Shown: positions 8,914 to 18,436, numbered from the stretch's first letter. The stretch is 44,734 nt of DNA from Flavobacteriaceae bacterium (GCA_012522185.1 JAAYKY010000011.1:1-44734), one strand, 5' to 3'. The notes: a model not told the origin generated them from the sequence alone. Translations and numbers: made by a program.

Positions 8914-10902
8914 ATGACAACCGAACAATTTCAACAACAAATACAACAAGGAATTCCGGCAGAATTGCCACTGAAAAAAAACTATAACCCCAATGTAAGT
9001 CACGCTCCGAAGCGAAAAGAAATTCTTTCGGAGGAAGAGAAAAAACTGGCGTTGAAAAATGCTTTGCGTTATTTCGAACCGAAATTTCATTCGGAATTAA
9101 TTCCCGAATTCAAAGAGGAATTGGAGAAATTCGGACGCATTTATATGTACCGATTCAAACCCGATTATGAAATCTACGCCCGACCGATTGAGGAATATCC
9201 CGGAAAATCTTTGCAAGCCAAAGCCATCCAGCTGATGATTCAAAACAATTTGGATCCAGCGGTCGCGCAACATCCAGACGAATTAATCACCTACGGAGGA
9301 AACGGAGCGGTTTTCCAGAATTGGGCACAATATCTTTTGACGATGAAATATTTGTCGGAAATGACCGATGAACAAACTTTGGTGATGTATTCCGGGCATC
9401 CGATGGGCTTGTTTCCATCTCACAAAAATGCACCGAGAGTCGTTGTCACAAATGGAATGGTCATTCCAAATTATTCAAAACCCGACGATTGGGAAAAGAT
9501 GAACGCTTTGGGCGTGTCCCAATATGGACAAATGACCGCCGGAAGTTATATGTATATCGGTCCGCAAGGAATTGTACACGGAACCACGATTACGGTTTTA
9601 AACGGATCAAGAAAGATTGATGATAAAGGAACTGCCGGAAAACTCTTTGTCACGGCAGGTTTAGGCGGAATGTCGGGTGCTCAACCCAAAGCCGGGAACA
9701 TTGCCGGTGTCATTTCGGTTACAGCTGAAGTGAATCCAGCTGCAACTTGGAAACGACACGAACAAGGTTGGGTGGATGAAGTAATTTCGGATTTGGACGA
9801 ATTGGTGAAAAGAGTTCGCGAAGCAAAAGAAAAACAAGAAGTCGTTTCGATTGCCTACGATGGAAATATCGTGGATGTTTGGGAAAAGTTCGACCAAGAA
9901 GATGTGTACGTCGATTTGGGTTCTGACCAGACTTCTTTGCACAATCCTTGGGCGGGAGGATATTATCCGGTGGGATTAAGTTTCGAAGAATCCAACCAAA
10001 TGATGGCGGAAAATCCCGAATTATTCAAAGAAAAAGTACAAGAATCATTGCGTCGTCATGCGGCTGCAGTCAATAAACACACCGCCAAAGGAACTTACTT
10101 CTTCGATTATGGAAATGCCTTTTTGCTCGAAGCAAGTCGTGCCGGAGCCGATGTGATGGCAGAAAACGGGATCGATTTCAAATATCCGTCTTATGTGCAG
10201 GACATTATGGGGCCGATGTGTTTTGATTTTGGCTTTGGGCCGTTCCGTTGGGTTTGTACATCGGGGAAACCGGAAGATTTACAGAAAACAGATGAAATCG
10301 CTTGTCAAGTTTTAGAAGAAATCATGAAAAATTCTCCGAAGGAAATTCAGCAACAAATGCAGGACAACATCACTTGGATCAAAGGTGCGCAGGAAAATAA
10401 ATTGGTGGTAGGCTCACAAGCCCGAATTTTGTATGCCGATGCCGAAGGTCGAATTAAAATTGCGAAAGCCTTTAACGATGCGATTTCCAAAGGTAAAATC
10501 GGACCGGTAGTTTTGGGACGTGATCACCACGATGTTTCCGGAACGGATTCGCCATTCAGAGAAACTTCCAATATTTACGATGGCTCGAAATTTACGGCCG
10601 ATATGGCGATTCACAACGTGATTGGCGATAGTTTCCGTGGTGCAACCTGGGTTTCGATTCACAACGGTGGCGGCGTCGGTTGGGGCGAAGTCATCAACGG
10701 CGGATTTGGAATGTTGTTGGACGGAACTTCCGAAGCTGAACAAAGATTGAAATCGATGTTGCATTGGGATGTAAATAACGGAATTGCGCGTCGTTCGTGG
10801 GCGAGAAACGAAGAAGCGATTTTTGCCATCAAACGTGCGATGGAAGACGAACCTTTGCTGAAAGTTACTTTGCCGAATTTGGTGGATGAAGATTTATTGT
10901 AA
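8914..10902 (+). CDS. hutU: Urocanate hydratase (urocanase)
   Basis: This 662-residue NAD-dependent enzyme converts urocanate to imidazolonepropionate, the second step of histidine breakdown. Recognisable segments are TYGGNGAVFQNWAQY, MYSGHPMGLFPS, GGMSGAQPKAGNIAG and, near the C-terminus, HNGGGVGWGEVINGGFG. It is about 100 residues longer than the classic proteobacterial enzyme, as is typical for the Bacteroidota form. It follows hutH by 35 bp on the same strand and is probably in the same transcript. No defects are seen. Confidence 0.97.
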   Translation: MTTEQFQQQIQQGIPAELPLKKNYNPNVSHAPKRKEILSEEEKKLALKNALRYFEPKFHSELIPEFKEELEKFGRIYMYRFKPDYEIYARPIEEYPGKSLQAKAIQLMIQNNLDPAVAQHPDELITYGGNGAVFQNWAQYLLTMKYLSEMTDEQTLVMYSGHPMGLFPSHKNAPRVVVTNGMVIPNYSKPDDWEKMNALGVSQYGQMTAGSYMYIGPQGIVHGTTITVLNGSRKIDDKGTAGKLFVTAGLGGMSGAQPKAGNIAGVISVTAEVNPAATWKRHEQGWVDEVISDLDELVKRVREAKEKQEVVSIAYDGNIVDVWEKFDQEDVYVDLGSDQTSLHNPWAGGYYPVGLSFEESNQMMAENPELFKEKVQESLRRHAAAVNKHTAKGTYFFDYGNAFLLEASRAGADVMAENGIDFKYPSYVQDIMGPMCFDFGFGPFRWVCTSGKPEDLQKTDEIACQVLEEIMKNSPKEIQQQMQDNITWIKGAQENKLVVGSQARILYADAEGRIKIAKAFNDAISKGKIGPVVLGRDHHDVSGTDSPFRETSNIYDGSKFTADMAIHNVIGDSFRGATWVSIHNGGGVGWGEVINGGFGMLLDGTSEAEQRLKSMLHWDVNNGIARRSWARNEEAIFAIKRAMEDEPLLKVTLPNLVDEDLL

Positions 10903-10922
10903 ATCACGCTATCTTAAAACAA

Positions 10923-11416
10923 ATGAAAATATTATTATTGGTATTAATTTTTATACCCGCATTAGTTTATACACAAATTGATGAATCAACCACATCAAAA
11001 GTTGAGCGAGGAGCAAACTCTAAAAGTTTCTTCATCAAGGATGCTCAGGAATTTAGGTTTAAAGAATATGAAAATGTTTTTTCAAACGAACAAGCAATTG
11101 GTTATATGCGAAAAGCTAAAACGAACAAATCTATTGCTTCAATTCTCACTTATTCGGGCGGTGCAATTTTAGGTTTGGGGGTAGGTGTTTATGTTATCAC
11201 TAAATCAACCGAAGGTAATTTTTGGGTTATATTTTAAGTGGTTCGACAATAGCATTGGGCACTGGAATTATGCTTTCAAGCATTCCATTGTGGATGGGTT
11301 ATTCCAAAAACATCAAAAAGGCAATTGATGTTGAAAATGGAGAAAGTGAGATTCAGACTTCACAGTTAAGATTAAATGTAAACGGAGACGGATTTGGTCT
11401 TGCTTATCAGTTTTAA
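10923..11416 (+). pseudogene. Frameshifted gene for a small signal-peptide membrane protein
   Basis: The first frame (10923-11237) encodes a signal peptide (MKILLLVLIFIPALVYTQ), a charged region and a glycine-rich hydrophobic segment (ILTYSGGAILGLGVGVYVI), then stops soon after a run of five T at 11219-11223. The -1 frame continues at once with GYILSGSTIALGTGIMLSSI and a plausible C-terminus to 11416. One extra T would join them as one protein of about 164 residues with two membrane segments. The function is unknown. It follows hutU by 20 bp. The shift may be a real mutation, a sequencing error in the homopolymer, or slippage. Confidence 0.65.
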
Positions 11417-11421
11417 ACAAA

Positions 11422-12117
11422 TTAAACCGCAAAAAAGCTTTCCAATTCTTTCAACGTTTCGGGGGAAGTCTGAATGTCTTTTACTAATTCGCCTTTGTTC
11501 AAAGCAATAATTCTGTCCGAAACTTCTACCGTATGGTTCAAATCGTGGCTGGAAACCAAAATCGTTTTTTCTTTGTGGGAAGTTAAATCCCTGATTAGTT
11601 TTTTCAAACGAATTTGTGTGGAAGGATCGAGGTTGGCAAAAGGTTCATCCAAAATAATGATTTCCGGGTCGCCAATCAAAGCCGCAACAATGCCGACTTT
11701 CTTTTGATTTCCTTTGGACAAATCGCGTAAATATTTCTTTTTTCCTAAAATTTCATCGTTAAAAAAATCGGTGTAATTTTTCAGAAAAGCATCTATACTC
11801 GCTTTGTTTTCGCCGCGAAGTTCCCCGATGAAATAGAAATATTCTTCGGGTGTCAAATAACCGATGAGAAAACTTTCATCGATGAAGGCGGTGGTGAATT
11901 TCTTCCAGTCTTCGCTCTCGTGGACTTTAATTCCGTTGAGCATGATTTCCCCTGTCGTGGGTTGAATTAAGTCCAGCATCAGGCTAAAAAGCGTGGTTTT
12001 ACCGGCTCCGTTGTTTCCCACCAGTCCGATACTTTCGCCTTTGTTGATTTTAATTTCGCCGAGGTTCAAAACTTTGACTCCACCGTATTCTTTTGATATA
12101 GTATTGATTTCAATCAT
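11422..12117 (-). CDS. ABC transporter ATP-binding protein
   Basis: This 231-residue ATPase has Walker A GNNGAGKTT, the signature LSKGNQKKVGI, Walker B IIILDEPFANLD and the H-loop SSHDLN. The subgroup is the one that pairs with ABC-2 type membrane proteins, so it probably powers export. It lies 15 bp after a DUF5687-type permease gene on the same strand, and the two form a two-gene operon. The substrate is unknown. Note that the signature's usual second glycine (LSGGQ) is Lys here, as in many members of this subgroup. Confidence 0.93.
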   Translation of the reverse strand: MIEINTISKEYGGVKVLNLGEIKINKGESIGLVGNNGAGKTTLFSLMLDLIQPTTGEIMLNGIKVHESEDWKKFTTAFIDESFLIGYLTPEEYFYFIGELRGENKASIDAFLKNYTDFFNDEILGKKKYLRDLSKGNQKKVGIVAALIGDPEIIILDEPFANLDPSTQIRLKKLIRDLTSHKEKTILVSSHDLNHTVEVSDRIIALNKGELVKDIQTSPETLKELESFFAV

Positions 12118-12132
12118 TTTCCTGAAGTTAGA

Positions 12133-13614
12133 TTAAGCATTTTGTTCTTTAAATCCATTAATTGCGGCATATTTCCGGGTTTTGTAACCTTTGAGAATTC
12201 CATTCATAAAATAATTTCTCAGTAAAAACCCAATCAGCCCAAGGAAGGCCAAAACCGCCGAAGCAATGTAAAAATTCCCGAAATATTTCAGCAGCATCCA
12301 AATGATCACCGGCACACCGATCAAAGGCAAAATGATGAGCCATTGCGTAATTCCGGTTCCCTGATAATTGGAAAACTGACCTTTGTCCAGATCAATTCTT
12401 TTCTTGTTAAATGAGCCTGCGAACAGTAAAAGCGGAACATTTATTCCGAAGTTATAAATCGCACAAGCCATGTTTAAAATTAAAATTTTAGAATCAAAAA
12501 AGCCATAAGGCAAAGTGGCAATGGTCATAATCAGAATGGAAAAATTCATCAAAGTCGCTTTGGAATGCAGGTAGAGTTTCATCGGAATGTTTTGCGTCAT
12601 CATCATCGGATAATAAGTCGAGTCCCAAGCGGGAATAAACTGTCCGAAATTCATCATAAAAACTCCGGTCATAAAAAGCCCGACGAAAGCCCACATCGCC
12701 GATTCGTTGTAAGTATCCTGGGTATAGAAAAGCAATCCGTAAAGCGCAAAAAACAAGGACATATAAAGCACGGTTTTGGGGCGTTTGTTTCGCCAGATGA
12801 GTTTCATGTCCAACTGCATAAAAGGCGCTACTTTCCCAAACCGCTGCGTCCACGCCATTTCGGTGTCGTCAAAACTATTGGATTCGGTTTTCAGATAAGC
12901 ATCTAGATAAAAATTCTGAATTAAATTTCTTTGGTTGAGCTTGAACAAGAAAATTACAATCGCAACGGGAATTAGGCAAATCCAAGGCTGAAGCAGGATT
13001 TGGTTGAAAATATTTCCTACGAATTGAGTGGTCAGAAAGATTTCAAAATATTCCAATCCGTAAAGAATGGCGATTGTGCCAAAGAACAAGGCAAATAATA
13101 ATTTATTGTCAAGGATTTTCTTTTCGATGTAAATGTTGAGGAAATTCGCAATCAACACCATCGATAAAATTGAAATCGTCCAGCCTGAAATCTGAAGGAA
13201 ACTGAAATCCGTTTGCCAAAAGCTAATGGCGGCAAAAGGAATGACCATGATGGGCGTAAAGATGTTGAAATAGGAAAAGATACTTTTGGTCAGAATGAAA
13301 TTGACCAAAGTGCTTCGTTTGATGTTTTGAATGAGAAAAGGTTTGATGTTGATAATCGGAATTTTTTGCATCATATAGCGCATCACCAATTCAATTATAA
13401 ACCAAACCACCACCAACTGATTGGCCAGATAAAGAGGTTCTGTGTCGGGAAATAATTCAATCAGTAAAAATCGCAATCCGATTCCCAAAACCAGCATACT
13501 TGCAATTCCATACAGCGCAAAAAAACCAATCAGAAGTTTGATTGCGATTTCTTTGCCCATCGTGGCAGACCGAAAAAATGATTTCCATTCGAGTAAAATG
13601 AGTTTCCTAAACAT
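12133..13614 (-). CDS. ABC-2 type permease, DUF5687 family
   Basis: This 493-residue polytopic membrane protein shows at least ten hydrophobic helices. The N-terminus MFRKLILLEWKSFFRS is the usual start of the DUF5687 family in Bacteroidota, so ATG 13614 is preferred to an upstream codon at 13647. The middle has the family-type stretch QFIPAWDSTYYPMMMTQNIP. It sits directly upstream of an ABC ATPase gene and is almost certainly its membrane partner. Substrate and direction are not known; the fold suggests export. Confidence 0.85.
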   Translation of the reverse strand: MFRKLILLEWKSFFRSATMGKEIAIKLLIGFFALYGIASMLVLGIGLRFLLIELFPDTEPLYLANQLVVVWFIIELVMRYMMQKIPIINIKPFLIQNIKRSTLVNFILTKSIFSYFNIFTPIMVIPFAAISFWQTDFSFLQISGWTISILSMVLIANFLNIYIEKKILDNKLLFALFFGTIAILYGLEYFEIFLTTQFVGNIFNQILLQPWICLIPVAIVIFLFKLNQRNLIQNFYLDAYLKTESNSFDDTEMAWTQRFGKVAPFMQLDMKLIWRNKRPKTVLYMSLFFALYGLLFYTQDTYNESAMWAFVGLFMTGVFMMNFGQFIPAWDSTYYPMMMTQNIPMKLYLHSKATLMNFSILIMTIATLPYGFFDSKILILNMACAIYNFGINVPLLLFAGSFNKKRIDLDKGQFSNYQGTGITQWLIILPLIGVPVIIWMLLKYFGNFYIASAVLAFLGLIGFLLRNYFMNGILKGYKTRKYAAINGFKEQNA

Positions 13615-13720
13615 GCGCTCAATTTTATACTTATGTAAGTAGGGCAAATGGCAAAAATGTTACAAAAATAAGTATTAAGACCTAAGTATTATGTATTAAG
13701 ATTTTCGGTGTTGAAAAAAA

Positions 13721-13797
13721 ACCTCATTTCTGAAGTGCTCTTTGCTCGAACCCGTCTCGGCTCATCCGAAAAGATGGGCAGGTATACTATGAAGTTG
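13721..13797 (-). pseudogene. Decayed tRNA-like copy downstream of tRNA-Asp
   Basis: The stretch 13721-13745 matches 13821-13845 (tRNA-Asp 3' flank and terminator arm) in 24 of 25 bases at an exact 100-bp offset. Past this, TCGAACCCG matches the T arm, but about 14 bases that would form the 3' acceptor strand are missing. Farther on, GCAGGTAT and a weakly similar run line up with the anticodon and D regions. It cannot fold as a tRNA. It looks like a tandem duplicate of tRNA-Asp that has decayed. Confidence 0.5.
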
Positions 13798-13817
13798 AAT
13801 CTTTACAAAACAAAAAA

Positions 13818-13839
13818 AGCACCTCATTTCTGAAGTGCT
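13818..13839 (-). terminator. Rho-independent terminator of tRNA-Asp
   Basis: On the minus strand AGCACTTCA pairs with TGAGGTGCT (one mismatch) around a GAAA loop and is followed by seven T. It begins 5 bases past the mature tRNA 3' end. Confidence 0.8.
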
Positions 13840-13844
13840 TTTTG

Positions 13845-13918
13845 CGATCCGGACGGGACTCGAACCCGCGACCACCTGCGTGACAGGCAGGTATTCTAAC
13901 CAACTGAACTACCGGATC
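13845..13918 (-). tRNA. tRNA-Asp (anticodon GTC)
   Basis: The minus strand gives a full 74-nt cloverleaf. The acceptor stem is GATCCGG/CCGGATC with discriminator G. The D arm contains AGTTGGTTAGA, the anticodon arm has CCTGTCACG with GTC, and the T arm has GGTTCGAGTCC. CCA is not encoded. It is preceded by a consensus promoter (TTTG-N19-TATATTTG at 13935-13965) and followed by a strong terminator. It stands alone. Confidence 0.95.
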
Positions 13919-13934
13919 AGTCAATTTTGGACTG

Positions 13935-13965
13935 CAAATATACATGAATTTTCATTACCTGCAAA
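13935..13965 (-). promoter_or_regulatory. Promoter of tRNA-Asp
   Basis: The minus strand reads TTTG (13965-13962), 19 bases, then TATATTTG (13942-13935). This is the best complete Bacteroidota-type promoter in the window. The bases after it, CAGTCC, are shared with the tRNA-Phe promoter. Confidence 0.75.
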
Positions 13966-14008
13966 TAGAATTCCTATTTCTCTCAACTTTTTTTATTTCT
14001 TCATAAAA

Positions 14009-14032
14009 AAAGCCGGAACTAAGTCCAGCTTT
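14009..14032 (-). terminator. Terminator of the PpiD-like foldase gene
   Basis: On the minus strand AAAGCTGGA pairs with TTCCGGCTTT (one G-U), followed by a T run at 14011-14005. It lies 20 bases after the stop codon at 14052. Confidence 0.75.
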
Positions 14033-14051
14033 CTTATTCATTTATAAAGAT

Positions 14052-16235
14052 TTACATCATTTGTCTATCTAGTTTTTCCATTCGGGTATCGTCAATGTCC
14101 GATGACATAATCAAGGATGGAAGTAATTGTTGCATCATTCTTTGCTGTGCCTGCTGATTGATTTGTTCGATCAGGAATGTTGCATCTTGAACGGTCGGAG
14201 CTTCTGTTCTGGATTTCAAATTGACTACATAAACTCCCGCATTTCCAGCAATTGCTTTGGAGGTTGTATTTGGATTCATTCCGAAAGCTGCTCCTGCAAC
14301 TTTTGGTTCTGCTCCTTTTCCTGCTATTTGTGCCGATCCAAAGCTGATGGAGGTACTTCCTCTTTCCGCTCCAAAATTAGATACAAAAGCATCCAAGCTT
14401 GGGTTTTCACCTAATTTCTTATTGATTTCCTCAATCAATTTCTGATGCGCCAAAATCGGTTCCACTTCATCACGAACAGCTTTGGCAGGAGCTAATCCTT
14501 CAGGTGTTCTTGACGAAAGGAAAACGATGATATGATCTTCGTTTATGGTTGAAAACATGTTTGTAGAACCTGGTTTTGTGTTTTTATTGAAAGCCCATTT
14601 CAAAATATCGTTGTCTTTGTCATTGCTAAATCCTGTTGATGGATCTACCAATGGAAGTACGTAATATCGGGCAACGTTTTCAGCGGTATTGTAATTATAA
14701 CCTTTTTGCTGCGCCAAGTTGGCAAATTCATTCAAGGATTTTCCTTGCACTTCTTGTGCGAAATTTCTTGCATCCGCAAAGTTTTTATCCGAAGTCTCCT
14801 GAGAAGGTTTGATTTCTTTCAGAATGTTTGCAAACTGATAGCCTGTTACGTTTTTCACTCCATCGATTCGAATGATATGGAACCCAAAACGAGATTCTGT
14901 CAATCCGATTTCTCCGGTTGTATGTGTATTTAAAAATTGAAGGTATTCGGGAGCGATGTTTTGTGAGTTTCTATACGTCCAACCAATGCTACCGTTTTTG
15001 GGTGCTGATCCTGGATCTTCGGAATGCTGAGCTACCATGGCATTGAAACTGGATGGATTTGCTTTTATTTGTGTCAACAAACTATCGGCCAATACTCTTG
15101 CTTCTTCGCGGGAACGATTGCCAGCCGCATTTCCTGTTCCTGTATAAGAAATTAAAATATGGCTTGAATTGATGGAGTCGGCAACTTCTTTTGTTTTGGA
15201 AACCTTTACCAATTGATAGGCATTTCCCGTTTTGAAAGGGCCTCCTACCTGTCCTACCGTCCCATTCATTAAGAAATCCACGTAGTCCTCAGGCAATTGA
15301 GAAGCAAATTGTTGTACCTCTTTTCTTGTAATAAACTGATTTACGAAAGGACGCTCTGAATATTTAGATACATAAACAGAATCATTGTCTGCACTCGCAA
15401 ATGCAGCAATTGTATCCGTTACATTGTTTACCTCATCATGAACGATCTGTGGGGTTAAGAATTTTTTGATTTCATCTAAGGCTACTGCTTCATCAGCTGC
15501 AGAAGCCTGAGCTGGGAAATAAACGTAATTCAAATCAACTAAAGCTTCGCTTTTGTAGTATTTTGGATATTTTTTCACATAGGCATTGATTTCATCATCG
15601 GTTACTTCGATGTTGTATCGCTTTTTCAAATCCTCATAAGAAGCAAAAGCATAATCAATGGTTGCGTTTTGTATGTTTCCTATTTGCTGAAGTTCGGCTT
15701 CTTTGGAAGTAGTGGCTACGCCCATTGTCACCAACTGCATATATTTTTGTCGAATTAAATTAGGTCTTGCTTCGTCAAACATCATCAAAAAATTCTGATA
15801 GGTCTGTCCGGCACCGGGAACTCCTTGTTCGGCCTGAGATTTTAATTGCCCAATCTGAACTTTCAACTCATCTGCGCTCGGCATACCATATTGTTGAGCA
15901 AGGAAGTTCCAAACTTCATTTTCGCTCACCTCAAGTCCGGCTTTTTCTGCTTGTGTTTTGATAAGTTTTTGAGAAACCAAAGTGTTCCAAACTTGTTGAG
16001 AAACCTGATTTTGAGATAGGTTTTGATTTGACATAGCCGATTGTGCATTGACAAATTCTGCCAATGAGATGGACTCACCATTTACGTTCCCGACCTCATT
16101 GGGGTCACCTGTAAACAGTCGTTTTACGACGGAATTATCACTGAATAAATCCCCGGCCAGAAAAGCTATCATAGCTATACCGATCACTACAATCAAAAGC
16201 CATGTTTGTTTGCGAATTGCTCCTAAAATTGCCAT
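14052..16235 (-). CDS. PpiD/SurA-like peptidylprolyl isomerase
   Basis: This 727-residue protein is a membrane-anchored periplasmic foldase. It has a short cytoplasmic N-terminus, one membrane helix (about 12-30, WLLIVVIGIAMIAFLAGDLF), a SurA-like helical chaperone domain (about 45-230), and a parvulin rotamase domain (about 355-458, from SSHILISYTG to GFHIIRIDG). A further chaperone-like region extends to the C-terminus. It helps outer-membrane and secreted proteins fold. The length suits the Bacteroidota PpiD type. It lies downstream of an outer-membrane protein gene and lptC on the same strand, which supports an envelope role. Confidence 0.92.
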   Translation of the reverse strand: MAILGAIRKQTWLLIVVIGIAMIAFLAGDLFSDNSVVKRLFTGDPNEVGNVNGESISLAEFVNAQSAMSNQNLSQNQVSQQVWNTLVSQKLIKTQAEKAGLEVSENEVWNFLAQQYGMPSADELKVQIGQLKSQAEQGVPGAGQTYQNFLMMFDEARPNLIRQKYMQLVTMGVATTSKEAELQQIGNIQNATIDYAFASYEDLKKRYNIEVTDDEINAYVKKYPKYYKSEALVDLNYVYFPAQASAADEAVALDEIKKFLTPQIVHDEVNNVTDTIAAFASADNDSVYVSKYSERPFVNQFITRKEVQQFASQLPEDYVDFLMNGTVGQVGGPFKTGNAYQLVKVSKTKEVADSINSSHILISYTGTGNAAGNRSREEARVLADSLLTQIKANPSSFNAMVAQHSEDPGSAPKNGSIGWTYRNSQNIAPEYLQFLNTHTTGEIGLTESRFGFHIIRIDGVKNVTGYQFANILKEIKPSQETSDKNFADARNFAQEVQGKSLNEFANLAQQKGYNYNTAENVARYYVLPLVDPSTGFSNDKDNDILKWAFNKNTKPGSTNMFSTINEDHIIVFLSSRTPEGLAPAKAVRDEVEPILAHQKLIEEINKKLGENPSLDAFVSNFGAERGSTSISFGSAQIAGKGAEPKVAGAAFGMNPNTTSKAIAGNAGVYVVNLKSRTEAPTVQDATFLIEQINQQAQQRMMQQLLPSLIMSSDIDDTRMEKLDRQMM

Positions 16236-16411
16236 TATCTCGTGTCTTAAATATTAATTTTTGGTTGGCGAAATTACAATAATTAAATCAAATTGAAAAT
16301 TTGAAACCCATAAATTTTGAAAATGAAGCCTTTAAAACCATTTTTCAACTTAGTTTGGATGAAATTAATTCCTAATGAGTTGAATTTCAAAAAATGAATC
16401 CCCTTCAAGCA

Positions 16412-16993
16412 TCAGAATTTTTCTTCCTCATAAAGCTTCATCCCCCGATTATTAAACAAACTGTATTCGCTCAAGTCGTCTTTGGCCTCCAATCCATTAT
16501 TGGCCTGCAAAGAATCGCCTGATTTCGATATAATATACACAGTGTCCTGCGTGAAAACTCTTCGTTCGTTTTTATTCCAAAATAATTTTTGGGTTTTCAA
16601 AGTATCGCCTTTTTCATTGATGACCAAAACATCACCTCTTCCCTCATACCAGCCTTTCATATCATTCATCACTGCCCAATTGGCACGAAGATATCCGGGA
16701 GAATCAATACTTTTATTGTAAAAATCCATTTCCAGACCTTTTGGGAATTTTGTATAAGGCGAGTCGGTCATTGCAAATTCTTCGATCAAAGGCGAACGAA
16801 GATCAATTTTCAGAAAGCCTGAATCTTTAAAAATTACGTGCGCATTGATAAGCGATCGGCTTGGGATCTCTTCGTTCCGAGTGGATAAATCTAAATCCTC
16901 TGCTTGATTACAGGCAAAAACAAAGAGAAAAAAATAAACCGGCAGAAGTCTCTTTCGCAAAAAATTTCTTGAAAATGTATAGAAAGAAAACAT
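16412..16993 (-). CDS. lptC: LPS export protein LptC-like lipoprotein
   Basis: This 193-residue protein has a short charged N-terminus, a hydrophobic segment (LLPVYFFLFVFAC) and a lipobox-like cysteine. It then shows the beta-jellyroll pattern of LptC: LRSPLIEEFAMTDSPYTKFPKGLEMDFYN, the MNDMKGWYEGRGDVLVINEKGDTLKTQKLFWN repeat-like strands and the final RGMKLYEEEKF. LptC links the inner-membrane LPS transporter to the periplasmic bridge. The gene is 11 bp downstream of the outer-membrane protein gene and 176 bp upstream of the foldase, an arrangement seen in many Bacteroidota. Confidence 0.87.
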   Translation of the reverse strand: MFSFYTFSRNFLRKRLLPVYFFLFVFACNQAEDLDLSTRNEEIPSRSLINAHVIFKDSGFLKIDLRSPLIEEFAMTDSPYTKFPKGLEMDFYNKSIDSPGYLRANWAVMNDMKGWYEGRGDVLVINEKGDTLKTQKLFWNKNERRVFTQDTVYIISKSGDSLQANNGLEAKDDLSEYSLFNNRGMKLYEEEKF

Positions 16994-17004
16994 CTTTATT
17001 TCGA

Positions 17005-18273
17005 TTAATCAATCACACGCTTTCTAAACCAGATATCGTTCAGGGTAAATCCAATCTTGATGTTGGCATAATTTTCCTTGATGACCATTGAATTTGCTTT
17101 ACCTAATTGCCCCAATTCAAACGCTAAATTCAGCATCGAAGCATCGCGGTCTTTGCCTACTGGAAATCCAAAACCGAAAGTCACTCCGTATTTTTTGATG
17201 CCTAAATCGCCAAACTGCAAAGGGGTCGCTTCATAAAAACCACCCAAACGGTAGGTTACACGATTGAAATAGCTTTTGTAACTATTGAAATCCGGGATCC
17301 AATACCCACCTGCTGAAACTCGAAAACGCGTGTCAATGTTGGAATTATCATCCTCGTCCAGAGAGTATCCACCCCAATCACCCCAATCCAATTGTGCGCC
17401 GACCATCCAATTTAAATCTTTTCGATAGGAAGCTCCAATTGAAAGAGATTGAGGAAGTTTCATATCTCCGTAAATCTTCTGATAACGAATGGTATCCAAA
17501 TTACTTGGCACCAAATCCATCAGCACGTAAGTTGTGGTCAAATCCTCGATTTTCGCATTGACATTTGCGCCCAATGTGTAAGTCGCACCCACATCAAAAC
17601 GTTTATTGGTTCCGATTTTTTTGGAATAGTATGCACCGGTTGTAAATTGGAATCCGCTTAGTTCGGCTTGGTATGAATAATTGGTTTGCAAAGCCAATCC
17701 TTCTGTTGTGATGGTTTGATTTCGATCCAATTCACCAAATAAATAATTCACACGAAGTCCCAAAGAAAGTTCGGGAGACAGATTATAAGAACCCATGAAA
17801 TGAAGCGAATTAATTCCTCCACTTCCTTTGTAATCATTTCGGAAGCGAAGCTCATCGTTTTCCGAAATCGTAGCCAAATCATATCCCACCGATGTAAAAG
17901 GCTGAAAGCCAAAACCAGCTCTTGCTTTTGTTCCGATTGGAAAGGCAAGTGAAACGTTTGAAATATAAGTTGTACTTTTTTTCGAAACATTGGATCCATC
18001 GTCAAACTGGCTCAAATGGGTGTTTACGCCAAATTCAAAACTCGTAAAACTGAGAAGTGGATTCGCCGCTGGGTTATAAAAGTTGGCACTTGCTGAATAA
18101 GGATTTGTGGGTAAAACCGACAAGCCTCCCATTCCGGCTTGTTCTATATTATTGTCAAACAACAAATCTCCGGCTCCAAAAGAGGAATAAGGAGAAGTAG
18201 AAGTACTTTGTGCATTAGACAAAACGCCGATACTCAAAACACCCAAAACAGCTAAAACGCGATTTATTTTCAT
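17005..18273 (-). CDS. Outer-membrane beta-barrel protein
   Basis: This 422-residue protein starts with a signal peptide (MKINRVLAVLGVLSIGVLSNAQ) and then shows regular alternating aromatic/polar strands up to a C-terminal strand ANIKIGFTLNDIWFRKRVID. The N-terminal part, SPYSSFGAGDLLFDN then AGMGGLSV and FYNPAANPLL, resembles the FadL/OmpP1-like plug region of Bacteroidota barrels. The ATG at 18273 is chosen because it starts the signal peptide; the frame is open to 18300. The role is unknown. Linkage with lptC and a foldase suggests an envelope unit. A CATATTTG element with an upstream TTTTTG lies just before the start. Confidence 0.82.
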   Translation of the reverse strand: MKINRVLAVLGVLSIGVLSNAQSTSTSPYSSFGAGDLLFDNNIEQAGMGGLSVLPTNPYSASANFYNPAANPLLSFTSFEFGVNTHLSQFDDGSNVSKKSTTYISNVSLAFPIGTKARAGFGFQPFTSVGYDLATISENDELRFRNDYKGSGGINSLHFMGSYNLSPELSLGLRVNYLFGELDRNQTITTEGLALQTNYSYQAELSGFQFTTGAYYSKKIGTNKRFDVGATYTLGANVNAKIEDLTTTYVLMDLVPSNLDTIRYQKIYGDMKLPQSLSIGASYRKDLNWMVGAQLDWGDWGGYSLDEDDNSNIDTRFRVSAGGYWIPDFNSYKSYFNRVTYRLGGFYEATPLQFGDLGIKKYGVTFGFGFPVGKDRDASMLNLAFELGQLGKANSMVIKENYANIKIGFTLNDIWFRKRVID

Positions 18274-18408
18274 GCGTAAATCTATAATTTGAAGTTGCAA
18301 ATATGATGATTAGATTGGAAACTGCAAAAACAGACTTAGGAATTGCTTGTTAATGAACTATTAAAGTTTGTTAAGACTTGAATTGATTTAATTCGAAAAA
18401 ATATTTTT

Positions 18409-18436
18409 TTTGCATTTAATAAAATTTATATATTTG
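18409..18436 (+). promoter_or_regulatory. Promoter of tRNA-Phe
   Basis: TTTG (18409-18412) precedes TATATTTG (18429-18436) by 16 bases, slightly short of the common spacing. The -7 element and the following CAGTCC are identical to those at tRNA-Asp. The tRNA begins at 18453. Confidence 0.7.

Noticed and set aside
12494-12853. A 119-codon minus-strand frame within the DUF5687 permease gene
   Set aside because: Out-of-frame shadow of a strongly conserved permease gene.
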